From Bacteroidota bacterium (GTDB taxonomy: Bacteria; Bacteroidota; Bacteroidia; B-17B0; Aurantibacillaceae), in contig JANYGK010000012.1 in the NCBI GenBank assembly GCA_025362395.1, forward strand, positions 1 through 38,845: a stretch of DNA of 38,845 bases. The letters are read 5' to 3'. The notes below the pieces were generated by a model that saw nothing but the letters and a program-made list of their open reading frames with translations, was not told where the DNA came from and did no database searches. How positions within the stretch are numbered: position 1 is the first letter of the stretch; each line of letters starts with the position of its first letter. Shown in pieces: positions 26,265 to 35,102 of this stretch. The position numbers and the translations under genes are program-made.

Positions 26265-29200
26265 AATTATATTGATTTTACTGCTTGTTTGCAGTAAGCC
26301 TGTATTGTCGCAGATAGATACAGCTTTTTGGTTTGCGGCTCCCTTTGTTACACCGGATCATTGGTGGAAGGATGACGTTAAATTTCATTTTGGAGGAGTA
26401 GCAGGCACCGTCGTAAAATTAAGGCAACCAAACATGTCAGGAGTTAATAAATACGATACTACTTTTACCTTGCCCGCTTCCGGAACATTTGATTATACTA
26501 TGTGGAAGAATAAGCTTGCAAGCTCCACCTCTTTGGGATTCGATTTTTTAGAATCAAGGCCTTCAAATACAGTGTTACCTTACGGAATATATATATCATC
26601 CACCTCTAACATTACAGTTGTTTATGACATTATTACACGTGCAACTAACTTTTATAACCCCGAAACGTTTTCTTTAAAAGGCCAAAACGGCTTGGGAAAA
26701 GAATTTGTGTGTCCTTTTCAAACCATTTACAGGAATTCAACTTTAAGTGGTATCATCTGCGGGAGCGCGGGGAAGGATTTAAATTGTGACGGTGTGTTGA
26801 CGCAACCTAAACAGCAAATTAACATTGTATGTTCAAAGCCAAGCACAACCGTATGGATAACTCCAAGGTGTAATACTATCGGCCATCCGGCTAATGTTAC
26901 ATATTCTTTGGTATTAAATAATCCCGGTGATGTATATACTATAGAAAATGCCTCGCAGCTTACAGACCTTGCAAACCAAAATTTATCGGGAACGATTATA
27001 GTATCAGATAAGGATATATCCGTTACCGTTGCCGATGATACAGTGCTTAATCCTGATCCCGCAGGTGGCATGGGATGCCAGGATTTAATGGGGGATCAAA
27101 TTGTACCGGTTGATGTAATAGGTACGGATTACATTTTAAACTTAGGTAAGCTGTATAAACTAAATCAAATAAGCTTGGGTCACCCGGGTATGAGAGAGTC
27201 TGCTTATATTGTTGCTACTGAAAATTACACACGTGTAACTTTTAATAACGGGTCTGTTACCACTGTTATTTTAAACAGAGGTGATACTTACCGCTTTGGC
27301 TTAATAACTGATTTGACTTACGTAAATGCAGATAAGAATGTATACTGTCTTCATGCCTCAGGTTTTGGCTGTGAATTGGGTGAAGCCATTATACCCCCTT
27401 TAAATTGTGCAGGCTCAAATTTAGTGGCATTTTCCAGAACAAACAACCAACAGTTTTTACTGAATGTGTTATGTAAAAGTGGTTCCCAAGGTAGTTTTTT
27501 AATGGGGAATGCTTCGGGGTCAGTTATTATACCTATTTCTGCCGCCAGCTTTACAGTAGTGCCGGGAACGGGTGCTTTAACGGGCGGACCATATTATGGA
27601 ACTCAAATAAATTTAAATTCTACCGCTACTCTTCCTATAGGTTCCTATACTATTGCTAACACCACCGGTGATTTTGCTTTAGGTGTATTTGCCGGAGACC
27701 TTAATACAGGAGGCCTTTTCCATTATATGTCCTCGTTTCTACGTAAAGTATATACCGTGGCCGACCCTGATAAAAATATTTGTACGGCAACCACCACTAT
27801 TTCTTTAAACGGAAGTGTAACAGGAGGCGCTACAACGGGCATGTGGACTACGCCTAACGGTACAGGAACTTTTGGCAACGCTGCAAACCTTACAACAACG
27901 TATTCGTTAAGCACTAACGATCTCAATCAATCACAGATCAAACTTATTTTGTCTTCCACCGGAAATTGTACACCCGTAATGGATACCGTTTTAGTAAATA
28001 TTTTTAAATCGCCTGTTGTAAATGCAAATAACGGTGTAACACTTTGTAAAAATAATATATCGCCTGTTGCATTAACAGGAACACTACAATTTGCAGCCGG
28101 CACAAACTGGACAAGCTCAGGCTCGGGTTCCTTCGGGAACACGGGAGCGCTTAATACAACATACCTTCCGTCGCCGGGAGATTTAGCGGCAGACAGTGTA
28201 AAAATAAAACTAACATCAACCGGGAGTTTAAACGGATGTCCTAATACATACGACAGTTTAGTGATAAAATTTACCAAGGCACCTGTTGTTATGACGAGCG
28301 GAGACATTTCTGTTTGCGCCAATAACCCTACGGTTGCTATCACCGGTACGGTGGGAGTTTTGTTTACAACAGGATTGTGGTCAAGTTCCGGTTCCGGTTT
28401 ATTTACGCCAAACACAACTTCTTTAAATACGGTTTACCAGTTAAGCCCTGCCGATATTTTTCAGGGAACTGTCTATATAAAACTTACTTCTACAAATGTA
28501 GGGAACTGCAAACAAGTATCTGACAGCTTAAAAATAAGTGTCACGCCAAAACCAAATGTTAATGCCGGTATTAATGATACGATCTGTTCAAGCAACGTAT
28601 TTTACCCTATTAGCGGATCGGTAACAGGCGGCTCAAGCACCGGTATTTGGTCAACATTAGGGAACGGTACTTTTTTTAACCCTAATAATTTAACTACAGT
28701 GTATACACTTGGCCAAAACGATACGTTGGCGGGGCAGGTAAAACTAATTCTTACATCAACGGGTAGTAATTGCCTTCCTGAAAAAGATACCTTATTAGTT
28801 ATTATTGCCAAATCGCCTTTGGTTAACGCAGGTCCGGATAATATGATCTGTGATAACCAGTTGGTAAACCTTTCAGGAACCATAGTTGGCTTAACCACTA
28901 CAGGGGTTTGGACAGCTTTGGGAACAGGCGCTTTTACTCCCGACGATTCTTTGCTGACGACCTATTATGCACCTTCCGCTGTGGATATAGCTAACGGCTT
29001 CGTGAAATTTATTTTAACCTCTACTTATAACAAGGGTTGCGCGGCCATAAGAGATACCGTGAAGTTGACCTTTAAAGGGGCGCCGAATGCTGATTTTAAT
29101 GCGAACAATGCCTGTTCTAAAAAACCGGCAACATTTACGGATATATCCACTACGGCTGCCGGATCTATTAACGGCTGGAGTTGGAACTTTGGTGACCTTG

Positions 29201-30090
29201 GCACATCTATAGCGCAAAATGCAACACATGCTTATAACAGCCCCGGAAGTTACACCGTTACACATGTTGTATTTAGTAGTAACGGCTGTAAGGATACCAT
29301 TAAAAAACCGGTAGAAATTTATTTTTTACCGCAGGCATTATTTTACCAAAATACACCTTGTGTGGGCAATGCCACGCAGTTTGTTGATTCTTCAAAAACT
29401 GAATCGGGAAGCTTGATTGCATGGGGCTGGAACTTTGGGGATAATAGTACTTCGGGTATTCAAAATCCTACACACGCTTACAGCAGTGCAAGCAATTACA
29501 CCGTATCATTAGTGGTTACATCTTCCTTTGGCTGCAAAGACACTGTTTTAAAACAAATCACCGTAATTCCGGGGCCTCATGCAGATTTTACCATAGCACC
29601 GGATCCCTTAGAAGCTTTGGAAACAGGAAACTTCACGGATCATTCCACTGGCCCTTCTTCATTAATTAACTGGTACTGGGGCTTTGGCGACGAAGCAGCA
29701 AGTAACATTCAAAACCCTGCCCATGCGTATAATGTACCGGGCGATTACAGTGTGTATCTTGCCGTAAAAGATATTAACGGCTGTATTGATACGGTAAGAA
29801 AAGAAATAACGGTAGTATTATTACCGGATGTTCCGACAGCTTTTTCGCCAAATAACGATGGGCAAAATGATTTTTTCCTTGTAAGAGGCGGTCCTTTTAA
29901 AACCATTGATGTAAGAGTTTATAATAACTGGGGGCAGCTGATATTTGAAACCAACGATCAGCATAACGGTTGGAATGGCACATTTAACGGAACAGAACAA
30001 CCGATAGGGGTATATGTTTGGGTGGTGGATGTGGAAATGCTCAACGGAAAAAAAATGAAAAAAACCGGTGACGTAACTTTATTAAGGTAA
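26245..30090 (+). CDS. T9SS-secreted adhesin-like protein 2 (paralogue of protein 1)
   Basis: A 1281-residue paralogue with the same plan. After the signal peptide (ending PVLSQ), the IgGFc-binding-like head (about 23-495) starts IDTAFWFAAPF, close to IDTSFWFVAPD in copy 1. Five repeats of about 90 residues follow (starting near 501, 591, 681, 771 and 859), then three PKD domains (about 945-1192) with WSWNFGD, WGWNFGDN and WYWGFGDE. The type B T9SS domain has AFSPNNDGQNDFF, VYNNWGQLIFET, WNGTFNGTEQPIGVYVW and ends TGDVTLLR. The head contains an insertion compared with copy 1, near CGSAGKDLNCDGVLTQPKQQ. It overlaps the preceding PorP gene by 20 bp and is followed after 2 bp by a second one. 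Confidence 0.92.
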   Translation: MKKALNKIILILLLVCSKPVLSQIDTAFWFAAPFVTPDHWWKDDVKFHFGGVAGTVVKLRQPNMSGVNKYDTTFTLPASGTFDYTMWKNKLASSTSLGFDFLESRPSNTVLPYGIYISSTSNITVVYDIITRATNFYNPETFSLKGQNGLGKEFVCPFQTIYRNSTLSGIICGSAGKDLNCDGVLTQPKQQINIVCSKPSTTVWITPRCNTIGHPANVTYSLVLNNPGDVYTIENASQLTDLANQNLSGTIIVSDKDISVTVADDTVLNPDPAGGMGCQDLMGDQIVPVDVIGTDYILNLGKLYKLNQISLGHPGMRESAYIVATENYTRVTFNNGSVTTVILNRGDTYRFGLITDLTYVNADKNVYCLHASGFGCELGEAIIPPLNCAGSNLVAFSRTNNQQFLLNVLCKSGSQGSFLMGNASGSVIIPISAASFTVVPGTGALTGGPYYGTQINLNSTATLPIGSYTIANTTGDFALGVFAGDLNTGGLFHYMSSFLRKVYTVADPDKNICTATTTISLNGSVTGGATTGMWTTPNGTGTFGNAANLTTTYSLSTNDLNQSQIKLILSSTGNCTPVMDTVLVNIFKSPVVNANNGVTLCKNNISPVALTGTLQFAAGTNWTSSGSGSFGNTGALNTTYLPSPGDLAADSVKIKLTSTGSLNGCPNTYDSLVIKFTKAPVVMTSGDISVCANNPTVAITGTVGVLFTTGLWSSSGSGLFTPNTTSLNTVYQLSPADIFQGTVYIKLTSTNVGNCKQVSDSLKISVTPKPNVNAGINDTICSSNVFYPISGSVTGGSSTGIWSTLGNGTFFNPNNLTTVYTLGQNDTLAGQVKLILTSTGSNCLPEKDTLLVIIAKSPLVNAGPDNMICDNQLVNLSGTIVGLTTTGVWTALGTGAFTPDDSLLTTYYAPSAVDIANGFVKFILTSTYNKGCAAIRDTVKLTFKGAPNADFNANNACSKKPATFTDISTTAAGSINGWSWNFGDLGTSIAQNATHAYNSPGSYTVTHVVFSSNGCKDTIKKPVEIYFLPQALFYQNTPCVGNATQFVDSSKTESGSLIAWGWNFGDNSTSGIQNPTHAYSSASNYTVSLVVTSSFGCKDTVLKQITVIPGPHADFTIAPDPLEALETGNFTDHSTGPSSLINWYWGFGDEAASNIQNPAHAYNVPGDYSVYLAVKDINGCIDTVRKEITVVLLPDVPTAFSPNNDGQNDFFLVRGGPFKTIDVRVYNNWGQLIFETNDQHNGWNGTFNGTEQPIGVYVWVVDVEMLNGKKMKKTGDVTLLR
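27740..29080 (+). repeat. Five tandem coding repeats in adhesin 2
   Basis: Five units of about 88-90 codons have the same core as in adhesin 1: a Cys-containing strand (ICTAT, LCKNN, VCANN, ICSSN, ICDNQ), a TTG-W---GTGTF-like turn and a closing KLILTSTG. The copy number differs from adhesin 1 (five against four), so units have been gained or lost since the genes duplicated. Confidence 0.85.
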
Positions 30091-30092
30091 AA

Positions 30093-31088
30093 ATGAAAAA
30101 ACAATTAGTATTATTTTATTCGGTGCTTCTTTTAATAACCGGTGCTTTAAAGGCACAGGATTTCCATTTATCAATGTACGATGCGGCCCCAATGTTTCTA
30201 AACCCTGCCTTAACAGGTGTTGTAGACGCGAATTTTCGGGTGCATGCGCAATACAGGAACCAATGGCGTTCGGTAGCTTTTAAGCCTTATAACACAGCCT
30301 TAATAAGTTTAGATGCGCCTGTTGGCAAATGGGGCTTTGGCGGCCAAATTATGAACATGCGCGCCGGTGTGGGAAATTATAATGTCTTACAGGGTTTAGC
30401 TTCTGTGTCGTATGCGGTGCCTTTGGATAAAAAGAAATTCAATAATATTTCGTTTGGCTTACAAGCTGGTATTACACAAAAAAGAGTGGAAGCAGCATTG
30501 TATACCTTCGATAATCAATACACCAACCAAAACGGCGGTTCCTTTGATAATTCAATAGCTTCGGGCGAATCATTTAACAGGCAATCGTTTGTGACCCCGC
30601 AAATAAACGCGGGCTTTATGTATTTTAATGCTAGGCAACAGGCTAGGTTAAATCCGTTTTTAGGATATTCCGTATTTAATTTATCAAACCCTAAGGAAAC
30701 GTATTATAATACAAATAACAAGCTTCCTGTAAGGCATTACGTAAACGCGGGTGTAAGAATAAACATTACTGAATTATTTTATGTGTTGCCGAAAGTATTG
30801 ATTATGCTGCAAAAAAACGCGACCGAACAATTATACGCGGTGGATGCCGGTTATTTTTTTAAAGACCAAGAATTTTATTTATTGGCAGGCCTTAATTACC
30901 GTGTAAAAGATGCAGGGGTAGTTTATATAGGCGCGCGTAAAAACAATTACATCGCCAAGATCGGGTACGACGCTAATGTATCGGGCTTAAAAGATGTATC
31001 AAAATACAGAGGCGCGTTTGAACTTTCATTCACTTACATGGCAAAAAAATCTAAATCTAAAGACGTGCGTCACTGTCCACGATTATAA
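30093..31088 (+). CDS. PorP/SprF family T9SS outer-membrane protein, copy 2
   Basis: A 331-residue paralogue of the first PorP gene, with signal peptide (ending GALKAQ) and the family motifs DFHLSMYDAAPMFLNPALTG and VHAQYRNQWRSVAFKPYNTA. It is probably the partner of adhesin 2, which ends 2 bp upstream. It differs clearly from copy 1 and lacks that copy's long acidic tail, ending instead in a short basic tail (AKKSKSKDVRHCPRL). This supports separate pairing of each adhesin with its own PorP protein (inference). Confidence 0.93.
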   Translation: MKKQLVLFYSVLLLITGALKAQDFHLSMYDAAPMFLNPALTGVVDANFRVHAQYRNQWRSVAFKPYNTALISLDAPVGKWGFGGQIMNMRAGVGNYNVLQGLASVSYAVPLDKKKFNNISFGLQAGITQKRVEAALYTFDNQYTNQNGGSFDNSIASGESFNRQSFVTPQINAGFMYFNARQQARLNPFLGYSVFNLSNPKETYYNTNNKLPVRHYVNAGVRINITELFYVLPKVLIMLQKNATEQLYAVDAGYFFKDQEFYLLAGLNYRVKDAGVVYIGARKNNYIAKIGYDANVSGLKDVSKYRGAFELSFTYMAKKSKSKDVRHCPRL

Positions 31089-31094
31089 CAAAGT

Positions 31095-33146
31095 ATGAGA
31101 AAATTATTATTAGTTACTGTTCTTCTGGCAACTATCAACGTATTTGGCCAATCAAAAAAAGTGTGGTTAAAATATGCGGATGCTGCATTTGCAAAAAAAG
31201 ATTACCCTACCGCTATAGCTTATTATACCAAAGTACTGGATGATACGACTGTATTAAATGAATTGATTCTGCCTTATGAGGTGCAACTGGTAAACTTAAA
31301 AACAAAAGATTTTAAACAGGACAGCACTAAGAAAAAAGCAGACGCCCCTAAGGAAATCTCTAAATCTGATTATGTAAATCATCAATTAGCAGCCTCATAC
31401 CGCTTAAATTTTGATTATATAAATGCCTCTATTTATTATAAAAAAGTAGTAAATAACGGTTCCTACCCGAACGATGCTTATTACTATGCTATATCGCTGA
31501 TGAACTTAAAAGATTATAAAGGTGCTATGGCCAACCTTGAAGAACTTTTAAATTCAACAACTAATGACTCGATAAAAACAGCTATCCAAAAAAAAATAAG
31601 CTCCTGTTATTTTGCTTTAGATACAAACAGCTTTAAGCAACAAATTGTAGTAAAAAAAATGGATACCGTTGTGTTTAATGCCGGTACAGCAAGCTTTGCA
31701 GCCATGTATTGGGGAAGCGCCACAAAATTGTTATTTACAAGCGCCCGTAAAGGCGGTGTTTTATTAGATCCGGAAAAACAGGATTCGAGGTATTTATGCG
31801 ATTTATATTATACTGAACTAAAGGATAGCGGTTGGATGAAACCCATCAATTTCGGGAGGCCGGTGAATACCGGTCTGCATGAAGCTTCAAGTGTAATCTC
31901 ATCCGACGATATTATGTTTTTTACAAGATGGAGCGATGCCAACAGGAATGAAGCCTTTATTTACATGGCTAAAATGAAAGACGGTTATTTTTTTGAAGCT
32001 TACAAATTATCTGAAACCGTAAACCGTGTTGGGTATAAATCTATACAACCTTATGTTTCGTTTGACGGCACTAAATTATTTTTTTCATCCAATAAACCGG
32101 GTGGTAAAGGCGGCTATGACCTCTATGTTTGTAATATAAATGAAAGTGGTTTAACCGGGGAAGCAGTAAATTTAAGTTCTTTAAATACTCCCGGAGATGA
32201 GTCTACGCCTTTTTATCACAGCATTTCAAATACGCTATTCTTTAGCTCCAACGGGCATACCGGACTCGGTGGATTAGATATTTTTAAAAGTACGTTGAAT
32301 GTAGATGATTCTGTCTATGCGTTTCCGAAAAATTTAGGCAGGCCTATTAATTCAAGTAAAGACGACGCCTATTTTATTTTAGACAGGTTACAGGCTAAAG
32401 GTTATTTTTCGAGCGACAGAGAAGATTGCCCGGGTGGGAACTGTTACGATATTTATGAGTTTGATAATGAGCCGATCTTAATTGATATTAGCGGTTTTGT
32501 AACGGATGATGCAACAGGAGAACCCATACAAAGTGCTTTGGTTACTATTAAAGATGTGCATAATGATGTAGAACCTTTATTTTTAATTACGGATGAAAAG
32601 GGGTATTATGCATCCAAGCTGATCGAAAATATGGATTACTTTTTAAAAGCTCAGAAAAAAGGATACCAGGCCAGCTCCGCAAGTGCTTCTACTAAAGGCT
32701 TAACAGAAACCGCGCATTTAGAAAGAGATTTTCAATTAGTAAAAATCCCGGAAACGGATATTGTTATTGAAGGGATCGAATACGATTTAAATAAAGCAAC
32801 CCTAAGGCCGAAATCCTTAGAAATCCTTGATAAGATTTATGACTACTTACAATTGAACGATAACTTTAGTATTGAAATTAACGCGCATACAGATACACGT
32901 GGAAGCGATAAATTAAATTTAAAATTATCGCAGGCACGCGCGCAATCATGCGTAGATTATTTAATTAAAAAAGGAATTGCCAAAGCCCGGATTATTGCAC
33001 ACGGTTACGGTGAAACGCAGCCTTTGATCTCTGATGAAGAAATTGCTAAGATGATACCTAAAAGCGAAGAATTTGAAGCTGCTCACCAAAAGAACAGGAG
33101 AACAGCATTTAAAATATTAAAAGAAGCGGATTTGAAAACGAAATAG
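31095..33146 (+). CDS. PorE-like OmpA-family protein (TPR, PD40, CRD, OmpA)
   Basis: A 683-residue envelope protein. After the signal peptide (MRKLLLVTVLLATINVFGQS) come TPR-like helices (about 25-190). A PD40 beta-propeller follows (about 195-445, with LFFSSNKPGGKGGYDLYVCN and FFSSNGHTGLGGLDIF). Next are a carboxypeptidase-regulatory-like domain (about 464-545, GFVTDDATGEPIQSALVTIK) and a C-terminal OmpA peptidoglycan-binding domain (about 550-670, HTDTRGSDKLNL and SQARAQSCVDYL). This order equals that described for the T9SS component PorE of Porphyromonas gingivalis. It starts 6 bp after PorP copy 2 and likely ties the PorP-adhesin assembly to the cell wall. No membrane helix apart from the signal. 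Confidence 0.9.
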   Translation: MRKLLLVTVLLATINVFGQSKKVWLKYADAAFAKKDYPTAIAYYTKVLDDTTVLNELILPYEVQLVNLKTKDFKQDSTKKKADAPKEISKSDYVNHQLAASYRLNFDYINASIYYKKVVNNGSYPNDAYYYAISLMNLKDYKGAMANLEELLNSTTNDSIKTAIQKKISSCYFALDTNSFKQQIVVKKMDTVVFNAGTASFAAMYWGSATKLLFTSARKGGVLLDPEKQDSRYLCDLYYTELKDSGWMKPINFGRPVNTGLHEASSVISSDDIMFFTRWSDANRNEAFIYMAKMKDGYFFEAYKLSETVNRVGYKSIQPYVSFDGTKLFFSSNKPGGKGGYDLYVCNINESGLTGEAVNLSSLNTPGDESTPFYHSISNTLFFSSNGHTGLGGLDIFKSTLNVDDSVYAFPKNLGRPINSSKDDAYFILDRLQAKGYFSSDREDCPGGNCYDIYEFDNEPILIDISGFVTDDATGEPIQSALVTIKDVHNDVEPLFLITDEKGYYASKLIENMDYFLKAQKKGYQASSASASTKGLTETAHLERDFQLVKIPETDIVIEGIEYDLNKATLRPKSLEILDKIYDYLQLNDNFSIEINAHTDTRGSDKLNLKLSQARAQSCVDYLIKKGIAKARIIAHGYGETQPLISDEEIAKMIPKSEEFEAAHQKNRRTAFKILKEADLKTK

Positions 33147-33148
33147 CT

Positions 33149-34084
33149 TTATCGTATTTCCCATTCATGCCAATCCATTTCTTCACCATTTAAAATGCCG
33201 AGGTAGCTTTGGTATCGCTCCTGTGAAATTTTACCGTCTTCCACAGCTTTAATAACCGCGCAGTGCGGCTCATTAACGTGCAGGCAATTATTAAACTTGC
33301 ATTTATTCATGATAGCACGTATCTCAGGGAAGTAATGTCCTACTTCTTCCTTTTTCATTTCCACCAGCCCAAGCTCCTTAATACCGGGCGAGTCAATAAT
33401 GTCGCCGCCAAACGATAAGGGAAATAATTCAGCAAAGGTGGTGGTGTGCATTCCTTTTAAATGAGCGGAAGAAATATCGCCTGTTCTTAAATGTAAAGTA
33501 GAATCGATGGCATTTACTAACGTAGTTTTCCCTACCCCGCTATGGCCGGCGATTAAAGACGTTTTATCTTTCAATACAGCTTTCAGTAATTCTATATCCG
33601 CAAGATCAAAGGAAGAGATCAAAAAACATTCGTAACCAATAAATGTATAAAGATCAATGATCTCTTGTTGCAGTGCCAACATTTCTTTATCCAATACATC
33701 CTTTTTATTGAAAACTATTTTAGCTGTAATATCATACGCTTCAGCAGTTAATAAAAAACGATCAATAAACCCAAGCGATGTTCGCGGGGCTACAAGTGTA
33801 GCAACCAATACCGCCTGGTCTAAATTACTGGCAATAATATGCGCCTGCTTCGATAAATTAATAGACTTACGAATGATGTAATTTTTTCGTTCGTGAATGC
33901 GTGTGATCTGGTTGCTTCCGTCTTTATCCGTTTGGTAATCTACTATATCACCTACTGCAATAGGGTTTGTGGTCTTTCTGTCGTCTAAACGTATTTTACC
34001 TTTTAAGCGGCATTCGAGCAGCTCACCGCTACTAGTGCGAACAAGATACCAGCTACCGGTAGATTTTACAACAAGGGCCTGCAT
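33149..34084 (-). CDS. rsgA: Ribosome small-subunit-dependent GTPase A
   Basis: A 311-residue circularly permuted GTPase that helps late maturation of the 30S subunit. An OB domain (1-75) comes first. G-motifs appear in permuted order: G4 NKKD (126-129), G1 GHSGVGKTT (180-188), G2-like HTTT and G3 DSPG (231-234). The zinc-binding knuckle uses C262, C267, H269 and C275. Its stop is only 2 bp from the stop of the PorE-like gene, which is transcribed towards it, and no terminator hairpin is visible between them. A housekeeping gene that marks the end of the T9SS locus. Confidence 0.96.
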   Translation of the reverse strand: MQALVVKSTGSWYLVRTSSGELLECRLKGKIRLDDRKTTNPIAVGDIVDYQTDKDGSNQITRIHERKNYIIRKSINLSKQAHIIASNLDQAVLVATLVAPRTSLGFIDRFLLTAEAYDITAKIVFNKKDVLDKEMLALQQEIIDLYTFIGYECFLISSFDLADIELLKAVLKDKTSLIAGHSGVGKTTLVNAIDSTLHLRTGDISSAHLKGMHTTTFAELFPLSFGGDIIDSPGIKELGLVEMKKEEVGHYFPEIRAIMNKCKFNNCLHVNEPHCAVIKAVEDGKISQERYQSYLGILNGEEMDWHEWEIR

Positions 34085-34170
34085 GTTGCGTAAAATTAAT
34101 CATATTAAATGAGATAACACAGGTTACTTTCCTTAACAATCATTATATAAAATTTTAAAATTATATTCCC

Positions 34171-34178
34171 TATTTTTG
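34171..34178 (+). promoter_or_regulatory. Putative -7 promoter element of gldA
   Basis: TATTTTTG matches TAnnTTTG exactly and ends 18 bp before the gldA ATG. No good -33 TTTG is seen at the right distance, only T-rich sequence. Its last bases overlap an in-frame TTG at 34176, which argues against that TTG as a start. Confidence 0.45.
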
Positions 34179-34196
34179 AAATGCAAACTATATTTT

Positions 34197-35102
34197 ATGT
34201 CCATACAGGTAAATAACGTCACCAAATTATACGGTACACAAAAAGCATTGAATAATGTTTCTTTTGAGATCGGCACCAACGAAATTGTAGGGTTCTTGGG
34301 GCCCAACGGCGCCGGAAAAAGTACGATGATGAAGATCCTTACCTGTTACATTCCCGCAACAGAAGGCACTTCGAAGGTATGCGGCTTTAATACCAATGAT
34401 GAAACTGTGGAAGTAAGAAAACAGATTGGTTATTTACCGGAGCATAACCCGTTGTACTTGGATATGTACGTAAAAGAATTTTTGGAATTTGTGGGGGGGC
34501 TTTACCAAATTAAAAACAGCAAGGCCCGCGTAAAAGAAATGATTGAAGCAACGGGTTTGCAGGTAGAACAAAATAAAAAAATAGGCGCTTTATCAAAAGG
34601 ATACCGTCAGCGTGTAGGCTTGGCACAAGCCATGATCCATGACCCTAAAGTATTAATTATGGATGAGCCTACTACCGGTTTAGACCCTAATCAGCTTGAA
34701 GAAATAAGAGAATTAATAAAAAAATTAGGCAAGCAAAAAACAGTTATGTTAAGTACGCATATTATGCAGGAAGTAGAAGCCGTATGCGACAGGGTTATTA
34801 TTATTAATAACGGTACCATTGTAGCAAATGATACGACGCAAACATTACAGCAAAATACAACCAAGCAAATTATAACCGTGGAGTTTGATAAACCGGTGAA
34901 GAGACATGACCTGTTAACTTTAAAAGGCGTGGAAGACGCTATACTGGCGGAAAACAATACCTGGAAAATTATTGCAGACCTTGAGCAGGATACCCGTAAA
35001 GAACTGTTTAATTATGCCGTAAAAAATAACATAGGTATTTTAACTTTAAATAAAGAAGAACAAAAACTGGAAGACGTATTTAAACAATTAACCAAAAAAT
35101 AA
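34197..35102 (+). CDS. gldA: GldA-type ABC transporter ATP-binding protein
   Basis: A 301-residue ABC ATPase. Walker A is GPNGAGKST (about 38-46), the signature LSKGYRQRVGLAQA, Walker B VLIMDEPTTGLDP and the switch histidine STHIMQEVEAVCDR. GYLPEHNPLYLDMYVKEFLE is the stretch that most resembles GldA, the ATPase of the GldAFG exporter linked to gliding in Flavobacterium. The membrane partners gldF and gldG are not nearby. The open frame starts earlier at TTG 34176, but ATG 34197 gives the family N-terminus MSIQVNNVTKLYGTQKAL and leaves room for the promoter. The next gene begins directly at its stop codon. Confidence 0.88.
   Translation: MSIQVNNVTKLYGTQKALNNVSFEIGTNEIVGFLGPNGAGKSTMMKILTCYIPATEGTSKVCGFNTNDETVEVRKQIGYLPEHNPLYLDMYVKEFLEFVGGLYQIKNSKARVKEMIEATGLQVEQNKKIGALSKGYRQRVGLAQAMIHDPKVLIMDEPTTGLDPNQLEEIRELIKKLGKQKTVMLSTHIMQEVEAVCDRVIIINNGTIVANDTTQTLQQNTTKQIITVEFDKPVKRHDLLTLKGVEDAILAENNTWKIIADLEQDTRKELFNYAVKNNIGILTLNKEEQKLEDVFKQLTKK

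Noticed and set aside
34176-34196. TTG start of gldA seven codons upstream
   Set aside because: It overlaps the -7 promoter element, and MSIQVNNVTK at 34197 is the family N-terminus.
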